Shown piece by piece: positions 7,168 to 15,033 of a DNA stretch of 36,183 nt. Under the pieces are notes generated by a model. It was not told the DNA's origin, searched no databases, and worked only from the letters and a program-made list of their open reading frames with translations. How positions within the stretch are numbered: position 1 is the stretch's first letter; each line of letters begins with the position of its first letter. Origin of the DNA: Chloroflexota bacterium (GTDB taxonomy: Bacteria > Chloroflexota > Dehalococcoidia > Lucifugimonadales > UBA3495); the NCBI GenBank assembly GCA_002710215.1, contig PAJQ01000013.1, forward strand, positions 11,871-48,053, read 5' to 3'. A program made the translations under genes and the position numbers.

Positions 7168-8372
7168 ATAACCTCATTCTCCTTTAGTCGAGCCAGTTCT
7201 TCCTCTCCATAGCCGAAGAAATCGCGGTAAACCTCGGCGTTATGCTCTCCCAGAAGCGGCGAGGTGGTGACCTCCACGGGCGATTCGGACAATTTGATTG
7301 GAGACCCCGGGAGGTTGAGGGTACCTCTCTTCTGGTGCTCCACTTCGGTGATCATTCCCCGCTCGCGCAAATGCTCGTCCTGGTGGAGGTCCACGGCGTT
7401 CATGGTGGCTCCAGCGGGGACCCCGGCAGCCCCCATCAGATTCATGACCTCGAACTTGGTCCGCTGGGAGGTCCAGGCTTCGATCATCTCGTTGACTTCC
7501 TGCTCGTGGTCGGACCGCCACTTCGGGTCGGAGTAGTTGGGGTCTCCCACCAGGTCGTCCCTTCCTATCACCTCTAGAAGCGCGTCCCACATGCGGGGCC
7601 GCACCGGTTGAGCGTAAATGAAGCAATAATCGTCGGGCCCCCCCGGCATACACTTGTAGATGTCGGCGGGCACGCCTCCCCCTACCACATGGTTGCCAGG
7701 CCGGTCCAAGGGTTCCCCCGTCTCGTAGTAGCTGCGCAACCGAGGGCGGCAAAAGTTCACGATGCAGTCTTGCATGGAGACCTCGACCACCTGGCCTTGT
7801 CCAGTAGTCTGCCTTTGCCACAAGGCTCCCAATATGCCTATCGCGGCGTGAAGACCGGTACCGGTGTCCCCGATGGTGGGCCCGGGCTTCAGGGGCGGGC
7901 TCCCTGGGAATCCGGTCATGGTCATAGCGCCGCCCATGGCCTGGGCAATCATGTCGAAGGCCTTGTAGTCGGCGTAGGGTCCGGTAGTTCCGAATCCCTT
8001 GATCCGGGCCATGATGATCCGGGGATTCACCTCTTTGAGCACGTCATAGCCCAGTCCTAGCCGTTCCATCGCGCCGGGGGCCATGTTCTCGGCCACAATG
8101 TCTCCCTGCCGTACCATATCCAAGAACATGGACTTGCCTTCCTCACTCCTGAGGTTGAGGGTCACACTTCGCTTGTTCAGGTTCAACACGATGAAGTAGA
8201 AGCTGTCCACACCGGGAATGTCCGTTCGGCTGCGCCGGCCCGGGTCGCCGTCCTTGGGCTCCTCCACTTTGATAACATCGGCCCCGAGCCATGCTAGTGC
8301 CTCAGTGCAAGACGTGCCGGCCTCAAACTGAGTAAGGTCGATGACCTTTATTCCATCAAGAGCTTTTGCCAT
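7164..8372 (-). CDS. CaiB/BaiF (formyl-CoA transferase-like) CoA-transferase 1
   Basis: A 402-aa class III CoA-transferase with a complete fold. It has the N-terminal GIKVIDLTQFEAGT and AWLGADVIKVEEP motifs, the middle ARIKGFGTTGPYADYKAFD segment, and the nucleophile Asp202 in VEVSMQDC. Family members move CoA from a donor such as formyl-CoA or succinyl-CoA onto a carboxylate by a ping-pong aspartyl-CoA mechanism. It aligns without gaps over the first 200 residues with the CoA-transferase at 10781-11989, so the two are close paralogues. ATG 8372 has GGGAGG 8 nt upstream. A strong promoter at 8670-8698 implies a leader of about 290 nt. It is followed on the same strand by a ThDP lyase gene, suggesting paired acid activation and cleavage. 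The acid is unknown; oxalate is only one candidate. Confidence 0.88.
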   Translation of the reverse strand: MAKALDGIKVIDLTQFEAGTSCTEALAWLGADVIKVEEPKDGDPGRRSRTDIPGVDSFYFIVLNLNKRSVTLNLRSEEGKSMFLDMVRQGDIVAENMAPGAMERLGLGYDVLKEVNPRIIMARIKGFGTTGPYADYKAFDMIAQAMGGAMTMTGFPGSPPLKPGPTIGDTGTGLHAAIGILGALWQRQTTGQGQVVEVSMQDCIVNFCRPRLRSYYETGEPLDRPGNHVVGGGVPADIYKCMPGGPDDYCFIYAQPVRPRMWDALLEVIGRDDLVGDPNYSDPKWRSDHEQEVNEMIEAWTSQRTKFEVMNLMGAAGVPAGATMNAVDLHQDEHLRERGMITEVEHQKRGTLNLPGSPIKLSESPVEVTTSPLLGEHNAEVYRDFFGYGEEELARLKENEVI

Positions 8373-8669
8373 TTTGGCGCCTCCCTACTGTTGTCTGCCG
8401 AACAGGTATTCTGGCCTTTCAGGCCGAGGTTGGAAATCGTCCGAACAGTCCCCACCGGCGGCACCGGAGGACAGCCGGTATTCCGTTCGGACATTACTGC
8501 CTGGTGGCCCCCCTCGGTGCGTCTGAATGCTAGATCGTGGCAACGGCCTGATTCCAATCGGTGCCCTGGTGATTATGCAGTGCGCTTGCTCATACGAGCC
8601 ACGTCAGCTTCTCGGACAACCAACGCCACTTCGTCCTGCACATCCCCACGTCTCACGTTGAACAAAAGC

Positions 8670-8698
8670 AGTGTAGTAGGGCTACTCCGGGCTGTCAA
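8670..8698 (-). promoter_or_regulatory. Sigma70-like promoter for CoA-transferase 1
   Basis: On the minus strand, TTGACA (8693-8698), a 17-nt spacer and TACACT (8670-8675). The -35 box is perfect. Transcription would begin near 8663 and run into the CoA-transferase at 8372, giving an unusually long leader. Confidence 0.6.
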
Positions 8699-8789
8699 TG
8701 CAGCGGATTGGTCCGTCAGCGAAGCCAAATCGTCCAACTTCAGCGGGGTTCTGCTCTATTCTTCAAGAAATGCTCCAGTCCGTCAAATT

Positions 8790-8815
8790 GACAGAGAATG
8801 TATAATTTTTCTGTC
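8790..8815. promoter_or_regulatory. Near-perfect inverted repeat around TATAAT, candidate operator
   Basis: GACAGAGAA (8790-8798) and TTTTCTGTC (8807-8815) pair at 8 of 9 positions around an 8-nt centre containing TATAAT (8801-8806). If that is the -10 box of the ThDP gene starting at 8959, a repressor bound here would block it. No good -35 box is found at 16-18 nt. Confidence 0.35.
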
Positions 8816-8958
8816 GCCCCGCAAATACGTTAAGTCTGCTTGTGTTCGGCGTAAAGCCGACCCAAGAAACTCTGGGCGTTGCGGCCAGAATCTCCCGGCG
8901 GAGTACCGCTGGCCCCCCAATTACCAAGATAAAATCATCGAGACTTAGGAGGAATGTC

Positions 8959-10653
8959 ATGGCTCAGGTAGAAGGAAGTTCACTAGTAGCCCAAGCGATC
9001 GCCCGGGAGGGAGTTGAGACCCTCTTCGGTCTGGCCGGCGGTCCCATACAGGACATCATGGGGTTCGCCCCCCATTTCGGCGTCCGTCCCATCGGTGTAC
9101 GCCACGAGCAGGCGGCAGCCTTCTCCGCCGCCGCGTACGGCTTCGTTAAGAATCAGGTAGGCGTTGCCGTGTTGGCGGCAGGTCCTGCAGTCAGCAATGG
9201 AGTCACCGGCGCCCATGTGGCCTACGACAACTGTCTTCCCCTGGTGATTTTGGGGGGATCAGGCGCCCAAGGAGGCCGCTACACCGGCACCTTCCAGGAA
9301 ACGGAAAACGTGCCGATGTACAAGGGCATAACCAAGATGGCGGTGCAGGTGGACAGCACTCGGCGTATACCCGAATACATGGCCATGGCCTTCCGCAAGG
9401 CCCGCACCGGACGGCCGGGACCGGTCTACATCGACCTGCCTTCGGACGTGCTGCAAAACGAGGTCGACGAGGAGAGCGTCAACTGGCCCAGCAACTACTA
9501 CACCGACGTCCCTCCCATGGGCAACCCGGACCAGATCAAGCGGGCCGCCGATCTGTTGATCAACGCGGAACGTCCCATGATGATCATCGGTAAGGGAGTC
9601 CGCTGGTCCGAGCCCACGGAAGAGCTTCGCCAATTAGTGGAGACTCTGGGAATGCCCTACGTTACCTCCCCCATGGGACGGGGCTTCATTCCCGATGACC
9701 ATCCCATGAACTTCGCCGCCGCCCGAAGCGCCATCATGAGCAACGCTGACGTGGTGCTCATCGCAGGTTCCAGGCTTAACTGGATGTTCGGCTTCGGACG
9801 CCAGTTCCCGGCGGACGCCAAGATAATCCACATCGACATCGAAGCCGAGGAGATTGGCGCCAACCGGGCGGCGGAAGTAGGCATAGTCGGCGACTCGAAG
9901 GCGGTGCTGCAGCAGATTCTGGCCGAGATGGAGGGCCGAACCGCCGGATTGTCCGAGCGCGCTGAAGAGGGACCTTGGCTAACGGCCTTACGGGACCGCG
10001 TGGAGAAGAACGCCGAGAGTATCCAGTCCCGCCTGACCTCCGACGCCAACCCCATAATCACCCACCGGCTACTTCACGAGGTGAGCCAGGTGTTCCCCCG
10101 AGACACCATCTACACCGTGGACGGCCAGACCACTTTGGCCACCGGACGGCAGGTATTGCAGAGCTACACTCCGGCCAGCCGTCTGAACTCCGGGTCCAAC
10201 GGCTGCATGGGCGTGGGCGTTCCCTTCGCCGTGGGCGCCAAGCTGGCCCGGCCGGAAGCGCCTGTAGTCAGCGTCAACGGCGACTGCGCCTTCGGCTTCA
10301 ATGCGATGGAGATGGAAACGGCGGTGCGCCACAATGTCCCGATAGTATTCGTAATCAACAACAACTCGGGCATCGTCGGCGGGGCCTTGGAATCCCGCAT
10401 GGGTCTGCCCGAAGGCTACACGGAACGGGTCGCCACCTACACTCCCGACATCCGCTACGACAAAATCCTGGAGGCCTTCGGCGGCCACACCGAGAACGTC
10501 ACCCAACCCTCGGAGATCCGGGCTGCCCTGGAGCGTGCGCTCCAAGCCACGAAAGAAGGCAAAGTCGCCTGCGTCAACGTGATGTCCGAGCACATGGAGA
10601 TCGCCCCCTCCCGTGACGGCCGCGCCGGCGCGCTAATGGGCTACGACCGGTAG
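8959..10653 (+). CDS. ThDP-dependent lyase, oxalyl-CoA decarboxylase/2-hydroxyacyl-CoA lyase-like
   Basis: A 564-aa ThDP enzyme. Glu50 (VRHEQ) activates the cofactor. The C-terminal motif is NGDCAFGFNAMEMET, with GDC at 441-443 and INNN about 23 residues on. Oxalyl-CoA decarboxylase and 2-hydroxyacyl-CoA lyases have a very similar GDSAFGFSGME pattern, so this assignment is better than acetolactate synthase. Expected products are formyl-CoA plus CO2 or an aldehyde. AGGAGG lies 6 nt before ATG 8959; upstream in-frame starts lack a site and extend into noncoding-like sequence. It is divergent from CoA-transferase 1 and convergent with CoA-transferase 2, so it is the only plus-strand member of the island. 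Confidence 0.85.
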   Translation: MAQVEGSSLVAQAIAREGVETLFGLAGGPIQDIMGFAPHFGVRPIGVRHEQAAAFSAAAYGFVKNQVGVAVLAAGPAVSNGVTGAHVAYDNCLPLVILGGSGAQGGRYTGTFQETENVPMYKGITKMAVQVDSTRRIPEYMAMAFRKARTGRPGPVYIDLPSDVLQNEVDEESVNWPSNYYTDVPPMGNPDQIKRAADLLINAERPMMIIGKGVRWSEPTEELRQLVETLGMPYVTSPMGRGFIPDDHPMNFAAARSAIMSNADVVLIAGSRLNWMFGFGRQFPADAKIIHIDIEAEEIGANRAAEVGIVGDSKAVLQQILAEMEGRTAGLSERAEEGPWLTALRDRVEKNAESIQSRLTSDANPIITHRLLHEVSQVFPRDTIYTVDGQTTLATGRQVLQSYTPASRLNSGSNGCMGVGVPFAVGAKLARPEAPVVSVNGDCAFGFNAMEMETAVRHNVPIVFVINNNSGIVGGALESRMGLPEGYTERVATYTPDIRYDKILEAFGGHTENVTQPSEIRAALERALQATKEGKVACVNVMSEHMEIAPSRDGRAGALMGYDR

Positions 10654-10682
10654 CCATACACGGAACCACCTGGTTCAGGGTG

Positions 10683-10708
10683 TAGGGGCACGGCTAGCCG
10701 TGCCCCTA
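10683..10708. terminator. 26-bp perfect palindrome between convergent genes
   Basis: TAGGGGCACGGCT followed at once by its exact reverse complement AGCCGTGCCCCTA. It is centred in the gap between two convergent genes, 29 nt after the stop at 10653. It could form a strong hairpin on either transcript, although without a clear T-run. A partial relative (GCACGGC..GCCGTG) lies near 2421-2435, so it may be a dispersed repeat that is also used as a terminator. Confidence 0.5.
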
Positions 10709-10780
10709 TGGCGTTCGAAATGCAGAGGTTTCATTTAATTCACCCCCTACCAGTGGGAGAGGGGCAGGAGCGTGAGTAGT

Positions 10781-11989
10781 TTACGGAATCAGCTTCTGCT
10801 CCTTTAACTCCGCTAGGTCGCCGTCAGTCATCTGCAGTAACTCTTTCAGGACCTCTTCTGTCTGCATACCCAGAGACGGAGCGATCTGCAGTTCGGCGGG
10901 TGAGTCGGACATCTTTACTGGGCAGCCGGGAACCATGAAGGCGCCTCGGTCCGGATGTTCCAGGGTCACTATCATCTCTCGCGCCGCCAGTTGGGGGTCG
11001 CTGTAGATGTCCACGGCGTTCAGGGTGGGGCCGCAGGGAACACCGGCCTTGCCCAGGATGTGGAACACCTCGTATTTGGTCCGCTCCATCGTCCAGGCTT
11101 CAATCATTTCGTTCAGTTCATCGGTGTGTTCCGTCACCCAGTCAATGTCCGAGTAATTGGGATCGCTGGCCATCTCGTCACCGCCGATGGCCCGGATCAG
11201 CGCCAGCCAAAGGTTGGTGCGCCGGGGCATGGCCGCCATGTAGACCCAATCGTCCGACCCGCCGGGTTTGCAGGGGTAGGTCCGGGTGCCCGGCATACCC
11301 GAAGTGTTGTTGCCGGCCCGGGGGCGGGATTGACCGGTTTCGTTGAAGGTGGACATGGCAACCCTCGTCAGGTTCACCACGGCATCCTGCATCGCCACTT
11401 CCACAACTTGTCCCTTCCCGGTGGTCTGCCTCTGCCACAGGGCGGCCATTATGCCCACGGCGGCGTGGAGGCCGGTGCCCGTGTCGCCGATGGTCGCGCC
11501 GGGGCGGATGGGAGGGTCGTCGGCATTGCCGGTCACGGCCATGGACCCACCGGTGGCCTGGGCGATCATGTCAAAGCTTTTGTAATCGGCGTAGGGGCCG
11601 TAGGTGCCGAACCCCTTGATCCTGGCTAGAATAATCTTGGGGTTAACCTCGCTGAGCACGTCGTAGCCCAACCCCAACCTCTCCAGGGTGCCGGGAGCCA
11701 GGTTCTCCGCCACGATGTCGCCCTGCCGCACCAGCTCGAAGAAGATGTCCTTCCCCCGTTGTTGCTTCAGGTCCAGGGCCAAGCTTCGCTTGTTGGAATT
11801 CAGGTTGATGAAGTAGCCGCTGTCCACTCCGGGAATGTTGGAATTGCCATACCGTCCGGGGTCGCCGTGAGTCGGCTCTTCCACTTTGATAACATCAGCT
11901 CCCAGCCACGCCAGCAACTGCGTGCACGAAGTGCCCGCCTCAAACTGAGTCAGGTCGATGATTCGGACTCCCTCTAACGCTTTACCCAC
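10781..11989 (-). CDS. CaiB/BaiF (formyl-CoA transferase-like) CoA-transferase 2
   Basis: A 402-aa class III CoA-transferase with the same length and residue numbering as CoA-transferase 1. It has the IDLTQFEAGTSCT and LAWLGADVIKVEEP motifs, GPYADYKSFDMIAQA, and nucleophile Asp202 in VEVAMQDA. Differences concentrate after residue 205, around the NETGQSRPRAGNN segment that helps shape the acyl pocket. A different acid substrate from paralogue 1 is therefore likely. The start is GTG at 11989, with AAGGAGG 8 nt upstream; no ATG fits. It lies 64 nt downstream of the ThDP lyase at 12054-13724 on the same strand, consistent with an operon of lyase then transferase. Confidence 0.88.
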   Translation of the reverse strand: MGKALEGVRIIDLTQFEAGTSCTQLLAWLGADVIKVEEPTHGDPGRYGNSNIPGVDSGYFINLNSNKRSLALDLKQQRGKDIFFELVRQGDIVAENLAPGTLERLGLGYDVLSEVNPKIILARIKGFGTYGPYADYKSFDMIAQATGGSMAVTGNADDPPIRPGATIGDTGTGLHAAVGIMAALWQRQTTGKGQVVEVAMQDAVVNLTRVAMSTFNETGQSRPRAGNNTSGMPGTRTYPCKPGGSDDWVYMAAMPRRTNLWLALIRAIGGDEMASDPNYSDIDWVTEHTDELNEMIEAWTMERTKYEVFHILGKAGVPCGPTLNAVDIYSDPQLAAREMIVTLEHPDRGAFMVPGCPVKMSDSPAELQIAPSLGMQTEEVLKELLQMTDGDLAELKEQKLIP

Positions 11990-12053
11990 GTTTCACGCCT
12001 CCTTCCCGATTGGCAATAAGTTGGCTCCCCACCGTCCAGGTCTGTGTGATCGC

Positions 12054-13724
12054 CTATGAATAACCCATGCGCCCTTCCCGAGCCAACCAGGCAAACTGCT
12101 GCTGACGCCTGCCGGCGCCGGGGTCCATTATCACGTTGACAACGGAGGCTTTGCCGGAGCTAAAGGCCCTTTCCAGCGCGGGCCGAATCTCTTCGGGGCC
12201 TTGAACAAACTCTCCGTGTCCTCCCAGCGCCTCCATCATCACGTCAAATCGGAGATTGGGGGTGAAGTCGTTTGGGTCTTCTTCTTTCTCCACGTGCGTC
12301 CGGACCCACTTGTCGATGTTGGCGTTTTGGAAAATCACCCAGACGATGGGCAACTTGAACCGGGCGGCAGTTTCGATGTCCATGCCGTTAAAACCAAAAG
12401 CCCAGTCTCCCTGCAGGCAGATGACCGGCTTGTCCGGGTGCACCACCTGGGAAGCGATGGCAAAGGGGACGCCAGTGCCGACGCAGCCGGCCACTCCGGC
12501 ATCCAACCGGTGCCTGGGATACCACACCGGCACCACCTGGCGGGAGATGTCCATGGTGCTTGCTCCATCTGCCACAATTATGGCGTCCTTGGGCAGGTAA
12601 TCCCGAATCTCCTTCAATATTCGGTAGTAGCCTATCGAACTGGCGTCGCTGTTAAGCATGGGTTCGATGGACTCGGCGTTCTCCTTGGACTTAGCATTCA
12701 ATTCGCTGAGCCAGGCGCTTTCGCCGTAGGAAACGGGCACGTCGTCCAATGCGCTCACCATCTGGCCAATAACCATCTTGGCGTCTCCCACCAGACCGAC
12801 GGTAGCGGGAACGTTGGTCCCGATCTCCGTACCTTCTATATCGATCTGCACCAGCTTGAAATCCGGGGCGAACCGTGGCGGCTGACCGAAGTGGAAAAGC
12901 CAGTTGAACCTGGCTCCCACCATCAAGATGGTATCCGCGCCCTTCAAGGCTTGGGTCCTGGCGGCGGAAACGTTCATCGGGTGTTCCGGCGGCAGCATTC
13001 CCATTCCCATCGGCGACGTCAAGAAGGGAATCTGTGTGCGGTCAACGAACTGCAGCAACTCATCCTCGGCCCAGGACCAGGCAGCTCCCTTGCCCACGAT
13101 TAGCAGGGGACGCTCGGCCTCCGCCAGGACTTCTAAAGCTTTCTTGATCTCCTGTGGGTCGGCCAGGGGCCGGGCCGGTTCGGGAGCCGGTTGGGGAATG
13201 GGAACATTGGCCTCGTCCACCAAGCCGGATATCATTTCGGCGGGCAGGTCAATGTAGACCGGGCCGGGACGCCCCGACATCGCTTGCTTCATCGCGACGT
13301 TGATCAGGGTAGGTATGCGGCTAATGCTGTCCACCGTGGCAGTCCACTTACAGATGGGGGCCGTGGTCTCAACCTGGGGCAATTCCTGAAAGTCACCCAT
13401 GTTGCGGCGGCGCAGTTCAGCCGAACCGCCGATGACCAACAAGGGCCAGCAGTTGCTGTAAGCGTTGGCTATCCCGGTGAGAGTATTTGTCTGGCCAACG
13501 CCTGAAGCAGCGATACAAACCCCCACGGACCGGGTCAGGTAAGAGTGAGCCTGAGCCGCCATGCATGCGACTTGCTCATGGCGAACGGCGATCGCCTTAT
13601 GCCCGGCGGACGCCCATCCATTTACTATGTCTCCCACGGGATCGCCGGGCAGGACGTAGATCGTATCCACTCCCTCACGTCTCAGGGACTCTATCACCAA
13701 CTGTGCTCCACTTATCTCAGCCAT
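12054..13724 (-). CDS. ThDP-dependent lyase, 2-hydroxyacyl-CoA lyase/oxalyl-CoA decarboxylase-like
   Basis: A 556-aa ThDP enzyme. Glu50 (VRHEQ) is the cofactor-activating residue. The segment IANAYSNCWPLLVIGGS is characteristic of the 2-hydroxyacyl-CoA lyase/oxalyl-CoA decarboxylase branch. The ThDP motif reads QGDWAFGFNGMDIET (GDW at 439-441), followed by IFQN where many relatives have NN. The start is ATG 13724, with GGAG 7 nt upstream; the frame remains open to 13835 but that extension is not family-like. A promoter-like pair lies at 13798-13826. Together with CoA-transferase 2, 64 nt downstream, it forms a two-gene unit. The substrate chain length is not predictable from the sequence. Confidence 0.85.
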   Translation of the reverse strand: MAEISGAQLVIESLRREGVDTIYVLPGDPVGDIVNGWASAGHKAIAVRHEQVACMAAQAHSYLTRSVGVCIAASGVGQTNTLTGIANAYSNCWPLLVIGGSAELRRRNMGDFQELPQVETTAPICKWTATVDSISRIPTLINVAMKQAMSGRPGPVYIDLPAEMISGLVDEANVPIPQPAPEPARPLADPQEIKKALEVLAEAERPLLIVGKGAAWSWAEDELLQFVDRTQIPFLTSPMGMGMLPPEHPMNVSAARTQALKGADTILMVGARFNWLFHFGQPPRFAPDFKLVQIDIEGTEIGTNVPATVGLVGDAKMVIGQMVSALDDVPVSYGESAWLSELNAKSKENAESIEPMLNSDASSIGYYRILKEIRDYLPKDAIIVADGASTMDISRQVVPVWYPRHRLDAGVAGCVGTGVPFAIASQVVHPDKPVICLQGDWAFGFNGMDIETAARFKLPIVWVIFQNANIDKWVRTHVEKEEDPNDFTPNLRFDVMMEALGGHGEFVQGPEEIRPALERAFSSGKASVVNVIMDPGAGRRQQQFAWLAREGRMGYS

Positions 13725-13797
13725 GGCTACGCTCCAAATTGAGGATTTCGCCGCCCGGACGGGACACTTGACAGGCGGCGCGGGTTCCGGTGCCAGG

Positions 13798-13826
13798 AGC
13801 CTAATACCCCGGAACATCGGTGTCAA
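13798..13826 (-). promoter_or_regulatory. Sigma70-like promoter of the lyase/CoA-transferase 2 unit
   Basis: On the minus strand, TTGACA (13821-13826), a 17-nt spacer and TAGGCT (13798-13803). The leader to ATG 13724 would be about 65 nt. The -35 box is perfect; the -10 box is weak. Confidence 0.45.
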
Positions 13827-13862
13827 GGGAGACAAAGCGGGCTAGGTTCGTTTCAGCGGCGT

Positions 13863-13870
13863 GATATAAT
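13863..13870 (+). promoter_or_regulatory. Extended -10 promoter element of the duplicated-domain gene
   Basis: GTGATATAAT (13861-13870) includes an extended -10 box, TGATATAAT (13862-13870). No clear -35 box is present, as is common for extended -10 promoters. The same GTGATATAATC string occurs upstream of the amidohydrolase gene at 23593. The leader to ATG 13995 would be about 118 nt. Confidence 0.45.
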
Positions 13871-13994
13871 CCGTCCAATATTCGCCGGGGCCGTCTGACC
13901 CAAGTACTCCCAGGCACGACGCCAGGCGGCCGGTGCGTTTTCGCCCGCAAAGTACCATTACCCCAAAACACATATATTAGCCGGAGGTTTATCG

Positions 13995-14849
13995 ATGATG
14001 CAGCAAAAGGGCAGGGCCAAGTTCGAAGCCGGACCAGTGACATTCATCGTTCAGCACGAGCTGTGGGACGGCAACGTTCAGGATCACTCGGACCAGGGAG
14101 TCGCCGTTCTAGTAGCGAATCAGGATGAAACGACGCTGTTGCGTTTCAATTGTTTCGACATCGAGAAGAGCTACGTATACGGCCCAGAAAAAGAGAACAA
14201 GCTCTTCCGCATGGATCACACCACCGATGGCAACCCGATCAACTGGACCATGCAGCAGATTCGAAACAATCTGTCCATCATGCTGGAGACGGCCGGGTAC
14301 GCCGACATCGCCAAAGACGTAGACGCGAAACAAGTTGAGAAGGTTCTTCCCGACGTCGAAGCCCATGCCCGCGAGATGTACGCCACGGGCCGGAACACCG
14401 TCAAGCACAACCGGGGCACCGACATATTTGAAGTCGGCAACATTCGGTTCGGCCTGGAGATGCGGCGGCAGGCCAGCGGCGACGGAGGCTTGGCCATCCA
14501 CGTTTTGGCCGACCTGGCCGGGACGCCGGGCCGTCATTACACGGAAGAAACCGAATTGCTGGCCTTTGATTGCTTCCGCGACGCTCCTCATTACCATTAC
14601 GGGCCCAGGAACAAGAATCACCGGATATTCTTCGACAAGACTTTGGTTCCAGACACCCTGGGGTGGACCCTGAAGCAGTTCAAGTCCCGGAAACTAGCCG
14701 CCATGATTGACCGGGCAGGATACCCCGGCGTCGCCGCCGACCTGGACCAAGAACTGATGGACTCCGTCATGCCCGCCATGGAAAAGAGGGCCCGGGAAAT
14801 GGAAGCCGCAGGTATACCCGCCGAGGTTACCGGCAACCTAAACGGCTAG
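13995..14849 (+). CDS. Uncharacterised protein with two tandem copies of one domain
   Basis: A 284-aa protein I cannot assign to a named family. It consists of two homologous halves, about residues 10-132 and 145-273. Each half starts with FE(A/V)G. Each then has a signature F-(N/D)-C-F-x5-Y-x-YGP (51-64 and 191-204). A WT-x-(K/Q)-Q segment, an AGY and a helical EA-x-AREM-x-A-type end follow. The first half is richer in acidic residues. No signal peptide or membrane segment is seen, so it is probably cytoplasmic. GGAGG lies 7 nt before ATG 13995; a second ATG follows directly. It is divergent from the lyase/CoA-transferase unit. The paired conserved Cys, Tyr and acidic residues could bind a ligand or metal, but this is only a guess. 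Confidence 0.75.
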   Translation: MMQQKGRAKFEAGPVTFIVQHELWDGNVQDHSDQGVAVLVANQDETTLLRFNCFDIEKSYVYGPEKENKLFRMDHTTDGNPINWTMQQIRNNLSIMLETAGYADIAKDVDAKQVEKVLPDVEAHAREMYATGRNTVKHNRGTDIFEVGNIRFGLEMRRQASGDGGLAIHVLADLAGTPGRHYTEETELLAFDCFRDAPHYHYGPRNKNHRIFFDKTLVPDTLGWTLKQFKSRKLAAMIDRAGYPGVAADLDQELMDSVMPAMEKRAREMEAAGIPAEVTGNLNG

Positions 14850-14886
14850 TCTTCCTTATAGTTAGCGATAAGCCAACAGCCAACAA

Positions 14887-14982
14887 CCCCCCACTCCAAC
14901 TCTCCCCCCACTCCAACTCTCCCCCTTTTAGGAGAGAGAGCCAACCCCTTCCCCCCTTGCGGGGGAAGGTTAGGATGGGGGG
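14887..14982. repeat. Tandem 17-bp repeat and GC-rich intergenic element
   Basis: Two exact 17-bp copies of CCCCCCACTCCAACTCT lie side by side (14887-14903 and 14904-14920). They are followed by the CCTTCCCCC/GGGGGAAGGTTAGGATGGGG element (about 14946-14982) also seen at about 2552-2587. An inverted relative of both parts occurs at 32840-32887. This is intergenic and noncoding. Confidence 0.65.
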
Positions 14983-15033
14983 TATCGCCCACTCAGAAAA
15001 CACAGCCCAATTCCCATGATTGGGGAGGATTTT

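Larger units (their letters stand above)
8373..8958. other. 586-bp divergent control region with candidate structured leader
   Basis: It separates two divergently transcribed genes and holds no convincing gene. On the minus strand, downstream of the promoter at 8670-8698, an exact 8-bp inverted pair GTCCGAAC/GTTCGGAC (8439-8446 and 8485-8492) encloses further CCGG-based pairing. A GGCCT-TTC-AGGCC hairpin lies at 8413-8425, close to the start codon. A 27-codon minus-strand frame from GTG 8656 to TAA 8573 could be a leader peptide, but it has no ribosome site. A 185-codon plus-strand frame (8391-8948) looks spurious. Confidence 0.4.

Noticed and set aside
8391-8948. A 185-codon plus-strand open frame filling the divergent control region
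   Set aside because: It starts at a TTG without a ribosome site, has an Arg/Ser-rich composition unlike its neighbours, shows no motif, and overlaps promoters and hairpins.
14887-14920. Short tandem repeat considered as a CRISPR-like array
   Set aside because: Only two copies, no spacers and no cas genes; it is a simple tandem duplication.
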